A DNA stretch of 55,293 nt from Conidiobolus incongruus B7586. Lineage: Eukaryota; Entomophthoromycota; Entomophthoromycetes; Entomophthorales; Conidiobolaceae. This document shows, piece after piece, positions 23,117 to 35,686 of this stretch; the stretch's first letter is position 1; every line of letters starts with the position of its first letter. Position numbers and translations under genes: made by a program. Below the pieces are notes generated by a model. It was not told the origin of the DNA and ran no database searches. It saw only the letters and a program-made list of their open reading frames with translations. Where the stretch lies: positions 1 through 55,293 of the forward strand of contig JNEM01008043.1 in assembly GCA_000697335.1 (NCBI GenBank), written 5' to 3'.

Positions 23117-23851
23117 TTAATGATTTTAAAAAGATTTAGTAAAATTTTTTAATTTTCCTCTTTTTATATTATTTAACACTTTATTAATGTTAAATGCTAA
23201 ATGCTGAATTAATCATAATATTTAAAACCAAAAAGTTTGACAAGTATTAAATATTTTATTTCATTAGTATAATTTGATTTCTAACCTTTTACTATGAAAT
23301 TATTAAATTGGTTTTACCTTTATATATATAATTAGCTTAATGTAATTTAAATAAAAAGATATATATATCATTTTATGATAATAAATAAATTCTTGAAATT
23401 AAACAATAATTAAGACTTGTCAAGGAATATTGTTAGAAATTCGTTAAATAATTCAACTTTATATTGTTCATATTATTAGAAATATACGCGATTACTGTTT
23501 GAGAACTACATTAACAATATGAGAATACAACTCATTATATATAAATAACAAAAAAAAATAAATTCGAGAATTAAATGTTTGAGCTTGAAGAAAAAATGTA
23601 ACATATATAATAGATGTTTATTTGATAAAATTTATAATGGTGAATATCTTGTAGATTATTATAATTTATAGTTAATTTTTAGAATATAAGGATTTTATAT
23701 AGGACTTGAATTTAATAGGTTTTATAAAAAATTAAATACATAAAAGAAATGATTTAATAATTTCAAAAGTTATCCAAATTAAAATACTGTTGAATCAAAG
23801 TATTAGTAATCAAATCATTATCCCATAATACTATTATCAAGATTAATTTTG
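23117..23851. other. Divergent promoter region of the RING gene and XPB copy 1
   Basis: About 800 bases between two genes transcribed away from each other. AT-rich, with no open frame worth reporting. Confidence 0.6.
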
Positions 23852-23859
23852 TATAAATA
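23852..23859 (+). promoter_or_regulatory. TATA box of XPB copy 1
   Basis: TATAAATA, 74 bases upstream of the ATG. The same TATAAATAAAC element sits exactly 74 bases upstream of the ATG in XPB copy 2, so the promoter was duplicated with the gene. Confidence 0.75.
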
Positions 23860-23925
23860 AACCCTATATGTATAAATTAGGTGTGCTAATACCCGATACT
23901 CATCTAACCAATCAAATCACATCAA

Positions 23926-26900
23926 ATGTCGACTGTTCCAAGTGGTATGGAATTATCCTGATTTAATTAGATATGTTTCTTATATCATTGATTTTCCTAT
24001 AGGTAATGAAATCAAGAGAAGCATGGACTCGGATTTGTCAGATAATGATTATAGCGAATTCGACAATTTTAATGTTGACGATGTAGCTGAGGATGAAGTA
24101 TTGAAAAAAGTTTCAGGTATTAGTAGATATCATTTTATTGCTTTTGATTGATATTGATATTGTTTGATAGTACCCAAAGTCGCTCATATGAAACCTGATA
24201 GTCATTTCTTACTTGATAGACCCAAAAAATCTGACTCTGATATCTCTTCTCTTTTTGGAGAAAGAGATTATTCCGATCTTCCACTTAGAAAAAATAGCTC
24301 CTCTAGACCATTATATATTTCTCCTGATGACGGTCACATCTTCTTGGAAGCCTTTTCTCCTTTTGCCGAGCAAGCTCAAGATTTCTTGGTAGCAATTAGT
24401 GAACCTGTTTCTAGGTAAATTTGTTCAAATGCTTTGCTTTAGCTAATTTTGTTAATATTTACTTTCTAGACCTAACTTTGTTCACGAGTATAAACTCACT
24501 CCGTATTCTTTATATGCTGCTGTATCTGTCGGGTTAGAGACAGAGGCTATAATTTCGGTTTTAACAAGATTTTCCAAAGTAATAATAATTTTTTAATACA
24601 TATGTGACTGCTTTTAACTTATATACATAGGTTCCTGTACCTGAGTCTATTGTGAAGTTTATTAGACAATGTACCCTATCTTACGGAAAAGTAAAATTGG
24701 TATTGAAGCATAACAGATATTTTGTGGAATCATCATATCCAGAAGTCTTACAAATGCTACTTAAGGATCCTGAGATCCGTGCTGCACGTTCTCTTTTATC
24801 ACCGGAAGAGGATGTCAATAAAGGTGAATTGATTCATGAAAAAGCTCCTACTGCAAATGGTTTAGTTATCCCTGGGACTAAAAAGCCAAATGCGGATAAT
24901 AACACTGATCAAAATAACCCTAATCAAGAACCGGCAAATAAAGATGAAATGTTTTCGGTTGTCCTCAACCAAGAGAAGGATGATGATGATGAGGACAATG
25001 AGCAAGTGCACTCATTCCAAATTCCCGCGAGTCAAGTTGAAGTAAGGATTGTTCTGATTTCAAAATTCATTTTCATTAAATAATCTATAGGTTGTTAAAA
25101 AACGTTGTAACGTCCTCGATTATCCAATGCTTGAGGAGTACGATTTCCGTAATGATCACATTAATCCAAATCTTAACATTGATTTGAAACCTATTACAGC
25201 AATCCGTCCTTATCAAGAAAAATCACTTAGTAAAATGTTTGGTAACGGAAGAGCTAGATCGGGTATTATTGTACTTCCTTGTGGTGCTGGTAAAACTCTT
25301 GTTGGAATTACAGCTACATGTACTATTAAGAAAAGTGCACTAGTTTTATGTACTTCTTCGTAAGTAACACATCTTAAATTATATACTTAATATTAATATT
25401 GTTTTTAGAGTATCCGTCCAACAATGGAAGCAGCAGTATCTCACTTGGTCCAATATTAAAGAGTCACAAATTGCAGTATTCACATCAGAATCAAAGCAGG
25501 TTTTCCAAGGAGATGCTGGTATTGTTATTTCGACATTCAGTATGGTGGCCAATACTCGTGCAAGATCTCATCATGCCCAAAAGATGATGGACTTCTTGAC
25601 AGGAAGAGAGTGGGGTTTCTTACTTCTCGATGAAGTACACGTTGTCCCTGCAAATATGTTCAGAAGAGTAGTAACAACCATTGCTGCACACGCCAAACTT
25701 GGGTTGACTGCTACCTTAGTCAGAGAAGATGATAAAATTGACGACTTGAACTTTTTAATTGGACCTAAGTTATATGAAGCCAACTGGATGGATCTCTCAA
25801 GACAAGGTCACATTGCCACTGTCCAGGTATTTTTAATTCATTATTTTGAATATGAGTGAGTATTAATTTATAATATTTAGTGTGCTGAAGTATGGTGTCC
25901 CATGACCCCTGAATTTTATAAAGAATACTTGACAATCTCTCAAAGGTAGTATTCATATCAGTATCTAATTTATAATTTCACTAATATTTTTTTAGAAAAA
26001 AGCCTTTAGTTTATGTTATGAATCCGAAAAAATTCCAAGCATGTCAATTTCTTATTAAATTCCATGAAAGCCGTGGAGATAAAATCATTGTATTTTCAGA
26101 TAATGTGTTTGCTCTTAGAGTAAGCAATCATTTTTATTTTTTAGGTCATTATCTTAACCAATATGATTAGGCTTATGCTCTTAAACTTAAAAAACCATTT
26201 ATTTATGGAGCCACTGGTCAACAGGAAAGAATGAGAATTTTGCAGCAGTTTCAGTACAATCCTGCTGTTAGTACTATTTTCCTCTCAAAAGTATGAGTAA
26301 ATTTTAAATAGTAATATCAAAATATATATAACATTGCTTTATTTAGGTTGGTGATACTTCTATCGATTTGCCTGAAGCGACTGTATTGATTCAGGTTTCA
26401 TCTCATTACGGTTCAAGAAGACAAGAAGCACAGAGATTGGGTAAATAGATCAATCATTTACAATTTATCAATATATTTATTTTATGATTTAGGTCGTATT
26501 CTTCGTGCTAAACGTCGTAATGACGAAGGTTTCAATGCTTTCTTCTACTCGCTTGTCTCTCAAGACACTGACGAAATGTACTACTCTTCAAAACGTCAAC
26601 AGTTTTTAATCGATCAAGGCTACGCATTTAAAGTGATTACTGAACTTGAAGGTATGGAAGACTGTCCCGACCTTGTATATAAAGATAGAGACTCTCAATT
26701 GGAATTATTAAATGAAGTAATCATGGCCAAAGATTCTGATGCTGAATTTAATGATGATATCGTCACTGGCTATGATGATTTAGCTACGAGCTTAGAAATT
26801 CGACGCTCGGAAGCTGTCAAGAGACAGAGAATTGAATCTAAATCAATCTCTGGTGGTGATAAAATGGCTTATACCGAGCATAATAGACCTGTTAACTTTA

Positions 26901-26950
26901 GAAATCGCGAAAGAAATCACTTGTTTAAGAAGAGAGATGGTAGAAAGTAA
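23926..26950 (+). CDS. SSL2: TFIIH 3'-5' DNA helicase/translocase XPB (Ssl2/Rad25), copy 1
   Basis: Twelve exons (23926-23944, 24003-24116, 24171-24414, 24470-24578, 24631-25041, 25091-25359, 25409-25826, 25881-25945, 25996-26119, 26171-26290, 26347-26440, 26493-26950) join in phase to 814 residues (human 782, yeast 843). Seen in order: the N-terminal domain with [19 protein letters not shown], Walker A GAGKT (364-368), Walker B DEVH (463-466), motif III LTATL followed by the XPB-specific RED motif (494-496), [16 protein letters not shown], and motif VI QRLGR (660-664). The C-terminus keeps the metazoan-like YTEHNRP..HLFKK end. XPB opens promoter DNA for Pol II and unwinds damage in nucleotide excision repair. 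This copy is the closer match to the family and probably the main one. A second copy lies inverted at 43667-46647. Confidence 0.96.
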
Positions 26951-27493
26951 ATCCAAGTTGTCCAAGTCTATTGTTTACTACAATTATAATTACATTTTAC
27001 AATTATTATATCCTAATTCATTATATTCAAATTTTATGTATTATTAACCTTATTATATTATAACACAATATATTTAGATTTTAAAATAATCAAAACACCA
27101 AATTAGTATTAAAATGATTAATAAACTAATTTTTTCTTCCAAGGTTATCTTAAAGTTAGTCACAATTTCCATTTGTGCAAAAGCATATTGTGGATAAAGA
27201 AAGTGGGTACAACATTGAAAAAAATGCCAAATACTCCTATTCTATCTATTTCATTTATCTATCAAATTTATATTGTATATTACTAAAATCTTGAGGTATT
27301 TCAATTTGGGCCGTTCCTAAATATTTTGGTATGAACAAATAATAAACAACAGATTTTATGAATTAAAAATAAAATGAGTATATTAACGATTAATAATAAA
27401 TAAGTTTTAAATCAATATAAAAAATATTTTCTCTGTAAAATATTAAATATATTTTCATTTATATTTAAATTTTAGATGTATATTAATAATTAA
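26951..27493. other. Spacer downstream of XPB copy 1
   Basis: AT-rich 3' region between convergent frames. No gene seen. Confidence 0.55.
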
Positions 27494-28069
27494 TTATTCA
27501 TATCCTAAAATTAATGATCTTTTATAATTTGTAATATTTGGCATTCTACAAATAGAGTTTTTTTTAATATAATGAATGTAAGTAATTGCAGACGATTTGG
27601 TATACCTCTTGGATTCATGATCATTAGCCTTCTTTAGTGTATCAAGTGTGGATAGAGTAGCTCGTATCTGGACTTTAATTAAGAGTGTGCAGTCTGGATA
27701 TTGGACATTTTGATTATCTGAGTTTATTACAAATATATAGTTATAGTGCAATGATGATAATGTGAGTGATTCCCAATGGGTATCAATGATAATGGGTAAT
27801 ATTAACAGTTTCCTTTTAAATGGGTTCAATACGCTGGTAAACCATGTCCATGGTGATGAGGTTGTATAGGCAAGAAATCCTTTATGAGACATGCTATAGA
27901 GATCATTAATATAGCTATAAGAATTATAAAAGTTGTTTTTGACATTGAAATATAGTGATAATGCTTGGGTTGATGAATTAAGCATCATATAGGATTTTGT
28001 GATTAATATCACTATAGAATATAATAGTCTGATGAACATAGTATATAAGCATATTAAATATTTAGCCAT
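27494..28069 (-). CDS. Hypothetical protein, weak resemblance to a C48 (Ulp1-type) protease fragment
   Basis: An open frame of 191 codons, long for this AT content. Its middle contains WFTSVLNPFKRKLLILPIII followed by DTHW and, about 17 residues on, NSDN. In Ulp1/SENP cysteine proteases the hydrophobic strand, catalytic His-Trp and catalytic Asp occur in this order. The Gln and Cys that should follow are not evident, so it is either unrelated, incomplete (missing exons), or a decayed copy. The N-terminus is hydrophobic (MFIRLLYSIVILIT) and might be a membrane segment. Not recognised with confidence. Confidence 0.35.
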   Translation of the reverse strand: MAKYLICLYTMFIRLLYSIVILITKSYMMLNSSTQALSLYFNVKNNFYNSYSYINDLYSMSHKGFLAYTTSSPWTWFTSVLNPFKRKLLILPIIIDTHWESLTLSSLHYNYIFVINSDNQNVQYPDCTLLIKVQIRATLSTLDTLKKANDHESKRYTKSSAITYIHYIKKNSICRMPNITNYKRSLILGYE

Positions 28070-30315
28070 AGGCTATATTAATATCAATATTTATTTAAAT
28101 AATAGATCTATACAGTTTAAAAGATTAGAAGACTCAAATAATAAATTACTAATTATGTCTATGCTATAAATAAATATTTATCAGTTTTTCAAACGTTGAA
28201 ATTTGTATAATCGGTTGATATCATAGATGTCAAATAAATTTATTAAAATATTAATTTTGTTTGTGATATCAAGTCCTGCGAAGGACATATACGTTAAAAA
28301 TGATAGCAATAGATAATACAATGGATGATGAAGAAGGTATGAATTTTTTCTATTAAAATACGTTGCAAATCAGGGATAATTATTTCACTCTGTACTGATA
28401 TACAAATGGGTAAAAATATATTATGAAGTCAGGTTAATGGGACTAATTATAAAATTTCTATTTCATTAATTGGATTCAAATTTGTAATAAGAAATTATTT
28501 ATTTCAGGTATTAGTCACTCATTTTCAATATAATCGATTTTAATGTAAATGAAAATCAAATAAAGTCGCAATATTAATGACAATGTGTTTTAGCAAAATG
28601 TCATTATACGTATTTCATTAAATATAACAATTTTAATTTTTAATGTTTGATACAATTTAATTGAATTCAATGATGCAATTTCTTTATTATTAATACAATT
28701 TACAATATAAAATTTATATGAAATTATCCGAATTTATTCATTAATTTTAAGGATAACCCTATTTGTAAAATCGATATATTATAAATATATTCAAAATATA
28801 TTATTATATATTTTTAAATATTTAGTAAGAAAAATGCCAATATTATTATTTATAATATAAAGATTTAATTTATATTGAAATTTTTGTTTTTTAAATCAAA
28901 AAATATTATATTTTAATAGATATAGAAATTATACTCTCATATCTTGATTTAACTTCAATAATTATTTGATTCTATATATAACATATTTCTCTTTCATCTT
29001 CAATAATTACTTTTATCATTCTAATTGATATATTTAATTTATTATTATATATTCAGGATATTTTTAACGAATTAACATAAACAAAAGGATGTTAACAATA
29101 GTTGGATTAAACTTTAAAAGGAAATCAGAGATTGTTGATTTGTTAGTAGTATATTGTACAATATTGGATTGTTAACTTATGACCAATCATTGCAAAAATT
29201 CAATTAATTTTGTCAATAAAAAATATATATTAATGAAAGTTATGAATTAATTGAAAATAAAGATGTTAATTTAAATTTGATCACATAAATTATATTATGG
29301 GCATTTCTCTATTATTAATTTTAAATTATAATATATTATCTTCATTAATTCATATATATATATATATTTCTTACAATTTGAATAAATTTAAAATATTGAA
29401 CTTATCAATAGGTAGAATGATATCTAAATGATTAAATTTAATACAACATAAAATATTCCCAAAATGGCATTTAGAATTTGATATAAAAATACTATGATAA
29501 TATATATCAAGGTAATCTGAATTATCTCATGATCTTCAATATATCCTAATTATTGTGGAATTATAATAACAACATTCATATGGATATAAAAGAGTAAATC
29601 ATGTATATATTTGAAATCAATAAAATAAGATAGAAATTTAAGCAATTACTAATTAATTTTAGTTTAAAATTTAAAACTAGAAAATTTTATATACTTTTTA
29701 AATAGATTAGATTTAAATTGAGAATATTGCTGAATTGTTTAAAATTGAATATGACATGCTAAAATCTGAATAATATATTTTTGCTGATATTTCTCCAAAT
29801 ACATATTCTTAATAATACTAAATATTACTCTTTCAATTATATATAACTCATTTGTTAATTTCTTTAGAGAATTTCAATGTTATATTTTCAAAAATTATAT
29901 AGGTTCAATTATTGAGTATTTTGTTATATTGAACTCAATAAACAAATTTGTCATAACTATGCTCCATTAAAAACAGAGCATATTCTGTACTAATATTAAT
30001 ATAGTAATTATTTATATATTAAATTAGATTTTATTGTAATAGAAAATAATTAAAATCTCTGACTTGTGTCAAACACTGAATTAGAATATAGAAATTAATA
30101 AATGGTTTAATAGATAAATTTTATATATTAAAATACTGATGTGTAATTTTAATATTAATTGATATTAACAAATTTTTGATTTTATATTTTATATTAATAT
30201 AAGTTTACTTTTATTATATTATTTTCGGCAAATATGGAATTAAGATCTATTTTAAATTTTTCTAATATTTAAAATATGATTTAGTATTATGTGAATGTTT
30301 TTATAAAATAATTTC
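28070..30315. other. AT-rich intergenic region
   Basis: About 2.2 kb without a supportable gene. A TA run lies at 29351-29367. An ATGGATGATGAAGAAG|GTATGA string at 28321 looks like an isolated first exon, but no partner exon was found. Confidence 0.55.
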
Positions 30316-30643
30316 ACGCGACAAGGGTTTGTTCTCACCAATTATCATCACTCCAACCCAATATAATGATTATTCTTCCCTGGAATATAGATTCACTTAC
30401 TCTTCGTTCTTTGATTGGCTATTCACCCAAGCCACCGCAATACTTTTTAAATAGTTTTATCTTACCTATACTATAAAACCCGGATTTGGATTATTCATGC
30501 CAAGATCAAACTGATTTAGGTTTTCCCTTTTACTTGACAAAATCAATAAAACACCTTATCAGCGCATCTTACAGCCGAATATCCCGGATTACTCCTTTTA
30601 TTAATTCTGCTCAGAGCACTGCTTTTTCAAGTATTGTTAATAA
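30316..30643. repeat. Unclassified ~330-bp dispersed repeat, copy A
   Basis: A patch markedly less AT-rich than its surroundings that aligns, diverged, with 46810-47136. Shared landmarks in the same order: TTTGATT, CAAGCCACCG, ACCCGGA (40-42 bases later), ATTAAT, and TATTGTTAATAA at the right end. No coding frame, no convincing tRNA-type A/B boxes and no clear terminal repeats. It could be a non-autonomous element or an undescribed non-coding gene. Confidence 0.5.
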
Positions 30644-32178
30644 CTATTAAATATAAGTTTAACTATTGATTATTTCTACCCGTATTTGCAAATTAAAATG
30701 TTATGAAATTTTTTAAATATAAATATCTAAACTTTTTTATTTGACTATATTGAGTTGAGTTATGATAATAGAAATTAATAAAGGTTAGAGTAGTGAATCC
30801 TTTAACATTTTATTGTGTCTGGATCTTGTCATAATTAATTATGTTAAAATAGTAATTATGGAACAGTTCCAATATAAGGTTGAGTAGTTTTCAATTATTT
30901 AATATTGATTAATCTTATAATAGTTAGTATAAATTAATACTTAAAGAATTTATTGAGTTTATCTCTCAAAATTTTAGAATAATTAATTATTAACTTAATT
31001 TCAAGATAAAATATATATTTTCATAATATTTCCTTCTATTGTCAAATGATTCATACCTGTATTTGAATTTTTTTCAATTCAGAGTGTTTCCTGTTTTAAT
31101 TAAAAATATAACTTCACATATAATATTTAATAAGTCAATTAAGATTTAAAGAGTAAGGTAAGTAATATATAAAAATAAATATTGTTTTATCATCATTGAA
31201 TAAGTACATAAAATATAAATTTTCATTAATTTTATCTATTCTCAAAGCATCAACACTCTTTTAAACAAAATTATAATAAAATCTTTGGATTTAAATTAAA
31301 ATTTAATAATTTTTATCTTATAATAGAATGATTTTAATTAAATCTAATATCAAATATATCTATTAAGATTATTGTAATATTTTAAAAATTTCAATATTCA
31401 TATTAATTTTGTAATAATATAATATATTTACTTAACTGTTAAGATTTTTTATTAATTAATAACTATAATTAAAAATTTAAATTTATTATAAAATATTTAA
31501 AAATTATAATTTAATAATATTAATAACAAAAAACACTTATTGTTACAAAATTAATATTTTAACAGAATGATAATAAGGGATATTATCATTTTAAAAATAA
31601 TTAAATCCAAATAAATTTCATTTCATTTTATTAAAATTCAATAGGGTCATTAAAAATATATTAATATACTACAAAATATAATTATATTTTTTATCTTAAT
31701 TATCAATCAAGTAATAGCGAATAATTATTAGAATTAATAAATTCAAACTTATTATTTTTATACCTTCAATTAACATTTGGAAAGTTTTTTAATATAAAAT
31801 TTATTGTTATTAATCTAATACGATTGAAATTGATTGAGGAAGAGGGCTCAAATTCGAATTTTTTATTAGTGGAGTTGATGAAATTTAAAAAACACCAAAA
31901 ATTTTACAGTTATATTAAATTTTTGTTTAAATAATTGAAAATGTAAAAAATAATTATTTAGATCTCAATTATTTTTAATTTGTAAAATAAAATTTATAAT
32001 ACTAAGAAATTTCATCAAATTTCAAAAAAAAAATTCATTTTAACCAAAATGATTTATCTTAAATCTATTTAAAAAAATTACAAATTATTCAATAATGCCA
32101 AGAATTTTATAATTTACAACAATGCCTCCATAGTACAGATGTTTAATAATACAAAATCAATAACAATTCTCCTCCAAA
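30644..32178. other. AT-rich intergenic region
   Basis: About 1.5 kb of low-complexity sequence up to the stop codon of the Csm1-like gene. No gene seen. Confidence 0.6.
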
Positions 32179-33883
32179 TTATTTGGATTGGTTACTTTGG
32201 TAAATAAAGAATAGTAATCTTCTTAAAAAGTTGACACCTTGGTTAAAGTCGAAGAGGATGAAGTCGCGAAAGTATTCCGGAAGTTCTTTCCAACTGAGGT
32301 CTCCCGGTTGAGACGGTAAGATGGGTTCATAACCTAATATGGTATTGTCCGTGTCTTGGTCTTGAATTGTGAAGAGATTGAAGTGATGGACTATATATTA
32401 TGGGTTAGTCAGGTGTTTAGAATGAATGGGTTGTAATATTACCTCCTAAAGGTCCTGCCTGCGAACATTGGAACTTATTCAAAGGCATGACATTCCCATA
32501 CCGCGACGTAAGCTTTCGCACATCATCCGGGGTATATGAAGTGTGATGAATATCCAACTGAGTGCATAGCTGATAAAATTGGAAATAACTCATATTCAAT
32601 TTGTCTAGAGCTTCATCAGAGAAATTGTTAATTGTATTAAGTTGAATTTGTTGATCTGTAGATTGGTTAATATTTAGTTTGGAATTGTGGGAATTTCAAT
32701 TACCTGAATATGCTCGCAAATGGTGGATTAAAGTGAGCAAATTTTCTTCTTTCTCTTTTCGTAGTCCTGATAGTTGAGCTTGAAGGTGCTGTAGGTGAGC
32801 TTGTGCTTGTTGTACTTCATCAGAATAATCTAAATATTTAGGTTAATATCATCAAATTTCGTAGTTGATTGGGTGAATTTACCATTAGATATATTTTCTG
32901 TTAGGGGAGGATTGGGTTTAAGTTGATTTTTTTGTGCTTTCAAAGCTGCTAATTCACTCTCAAGTTCCAAACTTTGTTCCTTTTCCTGTTATAGAAAATT
33001 AGGTACACATAAATTGATAGCTGTTCAGTATATTTACCTTTGCCAACCTCTGTGCCAATCCCGCTAATTCAAAAATTGATACTGATGATGACTTTGTCAA
33101 ATTCATAGGCTCTGAATTAGCATCCTTTTTTTGTTTCTTATTTATGGTCTTAGGTTTAACCCGTATATCGTCAAATTTGACAAATTGGTCATCTGTACCA
33201 ATATCGTCATTGTCATTGATATATTCAGAAATTTCGTCAGGTGTTGAATCCAGTTGGAAGACTTGGCCACTTGAACCTTTTTTCGTCGGCGACTTGGAAC
33301 TTTGCGATTTTTTGGATTTTTTATTCTTTTTGAACGATGTTACATCGATTTCATCGGGAATGTCGGTTGGAACGAATTTCACGCTTCTTCGCACCCTCGA
33401 TTTGGAACTGGAATGGTCCGGTTCCATTACTTCAATGTTCACTTGATCGGATGTAAGCCACTCGTCTAAAGCTAGTAGCGAGTTGGATCGATTGGGTTCC
33501 GAGTAATTATCATTTAAAGTGCTTAAAGTAGATCGTTTCTTTACTTGTTTCGAATTTATGCCATTGGATTTGGTGCTTGCTCCGGCTGGAATATCGTCGT
33601 TCTGTTTGGACTGCTCTGAACTTTTGGTTAGTGTATCTTTCTTAGCCTTGCTCCATCCCTTAAAATCGAGACTAAATTGACGCGATACAATGGGACTTGG
33701 GTTATGTGTCGTTGTAGCAGTTGGTTCCCAAGGCACCCTACTGACTCCTTTATTCGTATGAATTTCTGGCTGATCTTCTAATTTCTTTCTGGATACATTT
33801 TTATAACGTTTTATAGGCAATACTTTTTTCACTTTTTTGGGTGAAATTTTCTTAGGAGATGTCTTCTTTGGGGAAGTTTTCAT
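32179..33883 (-). CDS. Monopolin subunit Csm1/Pcs1-like protein
   Basis: Five exons (33038-33883, 32883-32985, 32704-32829, 32443-32655, 32179-32390) join in phase to 499 residues. The first ~275 residues are basic, Ser/Lys-rich and low complexity (repeated SPKK near the start, suggestive of DNA or chromatin binding). A coiled coil follows (~283-365). The C-terminus is a small globular domain: SYFQFYQLCTQLDI, a variable middle, then ELPEYFRDFILFDFNQGVNF. This closely resembles the end of yeast Csm1 (LPDYLQDEISFERSQ). Coiled coil plus this RWD-like domain is the Csm1/Pcs1 plan. The family links kinetochores and rDNA; it prevents merotelic attachment in fission yeast and co-orients sister kinetochores in budding yeast meiosis. 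The N-terminal tail is longer than in yeast Csm1. Confidence 0.68.
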
Positions 33884-34479
33884 CCTGTTAAATATTAAAT
33901 GCTTAATGATATTAATAAGTGTGAGTGAAAGTGGTTAAAAGAAGTATTATACGACTACTTATTAATATTAATTAATTAGTATAATTTCGATAAATTTCAA
34001 ATGAATGATGATTTGTTATTATTGTATATACATTATTGTTATTAAATGCACTCAACATAATCCACTATTATTTCATATAAATTGAAATTAAGAATTATGG
34101 GATTTTCGTTTAAGCTTTGAACTTTCAATTATATTTATTCAATAATTAATTCAGGTTTATTTAATAAATTGTTAATAATGATGATTGATAAAATAAATTA
34201 TGTAATTTAATACATTTAAAAAAAATAATAATATGATATATAAAAATTTAGTATTAATGATATATTTAATTGGCCTCTTATTTTTAATAAAGTAATTGTA
34301 ATTAATTTATTAATAATAAAAATAATTAAAAATTATAATAAATAAAATAAAAGTTATAAAATTAAATTAACTATTAATATTACAATTATAAAAAAATTCT
34401 TACAATATTTATTCATTAAATAATCAGGCCAAAACTTATTAATTAATTAATTAATAATAATAGGATTTAGAAATGAAAG
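33884..34479. other. AT-rich spacer
   Basis: Csm1-like promoter region and low-complexity sequence. No gene seen. Confidence 0.6.
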
Positions 34480-34713
34480 CTAAGTTTCATTGAAGGTTTG
34501 ATAAGATATCGGATGTACAGTTGGGGTAAGATCGTCGAACATTTTAACAAATTCTGATTGGCATAAAGCCAATTTGCAAACAATTTTCGAAACTGTGTGA
34601 AGATTGGAATCGGGCAATACTGTGGAATAGTCTAATCGTATTAGAATTACTACTGTTGGAGAAATAATGATCACCTTAAGTGATTTTTTCAAATTGTGAT
34701 AAATTTTAGTCAT
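34480..34713 (-). CDS. Small hypothetical protein downstream of the LPMO gene
   Basis: 77 codons from an ATG in a good fungal context (ACAAAAATGAC) to TAG. The base composition is less AT-rich than the flanks and more gene-like than chance frames here. The N-terminal half is hydrophobic and basic (VIIISPTVVILIRL), the rest is mixed with two Cys. I do not recognise a family. It starts 85 bases after the LPMO stop on the same strand, so it could also be a 3' exon of an alternative transcript. Confidence 0.4.
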   Translation of the reverse strand: MTKIYHNLKKSLKVIIISPTVVILIRLDYSTVLPDSNLHTVSKIVCKLALCQSEFVKMFDDLTPTVHPISYQTFNET

Positions 34714-34797
34714 TTTTGTTTTGCAGTTGACTATTATTATGTTGTTGATGGTCTATTAGTGTTAGATCATATTGAATGAAATGAGAATTGGGGTCAA

Positions 34798-35686
34798 TTA
34801 TTGACCGGAAAACCTCGGTCGAGATCGAATTTTGTAGGGCTTACTTGTATCATTACGATGGTTGGTGTAAGTCGGCTCAGGTAATGTATACTTTGGTCGC
34901 CTGATATTGTATGCGACCGGTGATGATGTATTGAGGAACGTATACTTGCCATCCTTCGCGGCCAGCGGTGCAATGGAACCGTTGGGCAACACTTTGATCT
35001 TCTTCCTGGCATCCAAGAGACTGTGACCATCGTCCGACCCAGGTCGTGCAAACTCGTCGATGATCTGGTACCCGTCGAGATTGACTACGAGGAGAGCGAG
35101 GCCCACCATGAATGGGGGTGAGTTCTTGTTGGCAATGGTGATGTCGATGCAATTCTGGTAGAATTCACGTTCACCCGACGCGTTGATCCAATTCCATGAG
35201 AAGACTACTTTGTCGCTGGGTAGCGCATCTGCTGGAATTGGGATTTTGTATTCAAACTCGATTGGCCCCGTTTTAGATGGCATGCAGTTGCGCACAATTG
35301 TGTAAAACACGATCCAATCCTTACCCCCATTATATGATAGTGCAAATTGGCAGTGTCCTCCATTGTGTGGAGCGTTTCCACCAAGTTTCACTGTCATTTC
35401 TTCTCCAGCGTTGTATGTCGCGAATATTGGCCCTGCAGAGGTGCCTCGGCATGGAAATGGATTCTAAATTAAACATGTTAGTATTGATGATTAATTGATA
35501 TGCTGAATTTTATATTACATCTGGCCCCAAAGGAGCACTCATATCGTTATCAACATCACCTATGGTCTGATAAGCAGGATTGTATTTGGATCTCCTGGGA
35601 GGAGGATATCTCATTTCCATATGAGCGCTTACATCCAGCAAGCTTAACAACCAATAACCCACCAACAAATTAGGATGAATCCTCAT
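34798..35686 (-). CDS. Secreted lytic polysaccharide monooxygenase, AA11-like
   Basis: Exons 35519-35686 and 34798-35463 give 277 residues. A 21-residue signal peptide (MRIHPNLLVGYWLLSLLDVSA) ends just before HMEMRYPPPR. Cleavage there exposes the N-terminal His22 that LPMOs need for copper. The second brace histidine is His89 in NAPHNGGHCQFALSYNGG, a pattern typical of AA11 (GGxCQFxLSYDGG). Cys61 and Cys94 can pair, and SWNWINASGEREFYQNC holds the axial aromatic region. AA11 enzymes oxidatively cleave chitin, which fits a fungus attacking arthropods or remodelling its own wall. After the catalytic domain comes a ~110-residue Pro/Arg/Asn-containing tail with no known binding module. An in-frame upstream ATG exists, but starting at 35686 gives the clean signal peptide. 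Confidence 0.85.

Noticed and set aside
28321-28340. Isolated first-exon-like string followed by GTATGA
   Set aside because: No downstream exon with a continuing frame could be found on the plus strand.
30316-30643. tRNA-derived SINE reading for the dispersed repeat
   Set aside because: Only one copy has a weak B-box-like string on the minus strand (AGTTCGAGCTC in copy B), and no matching A box or poly-A/T tail was found.
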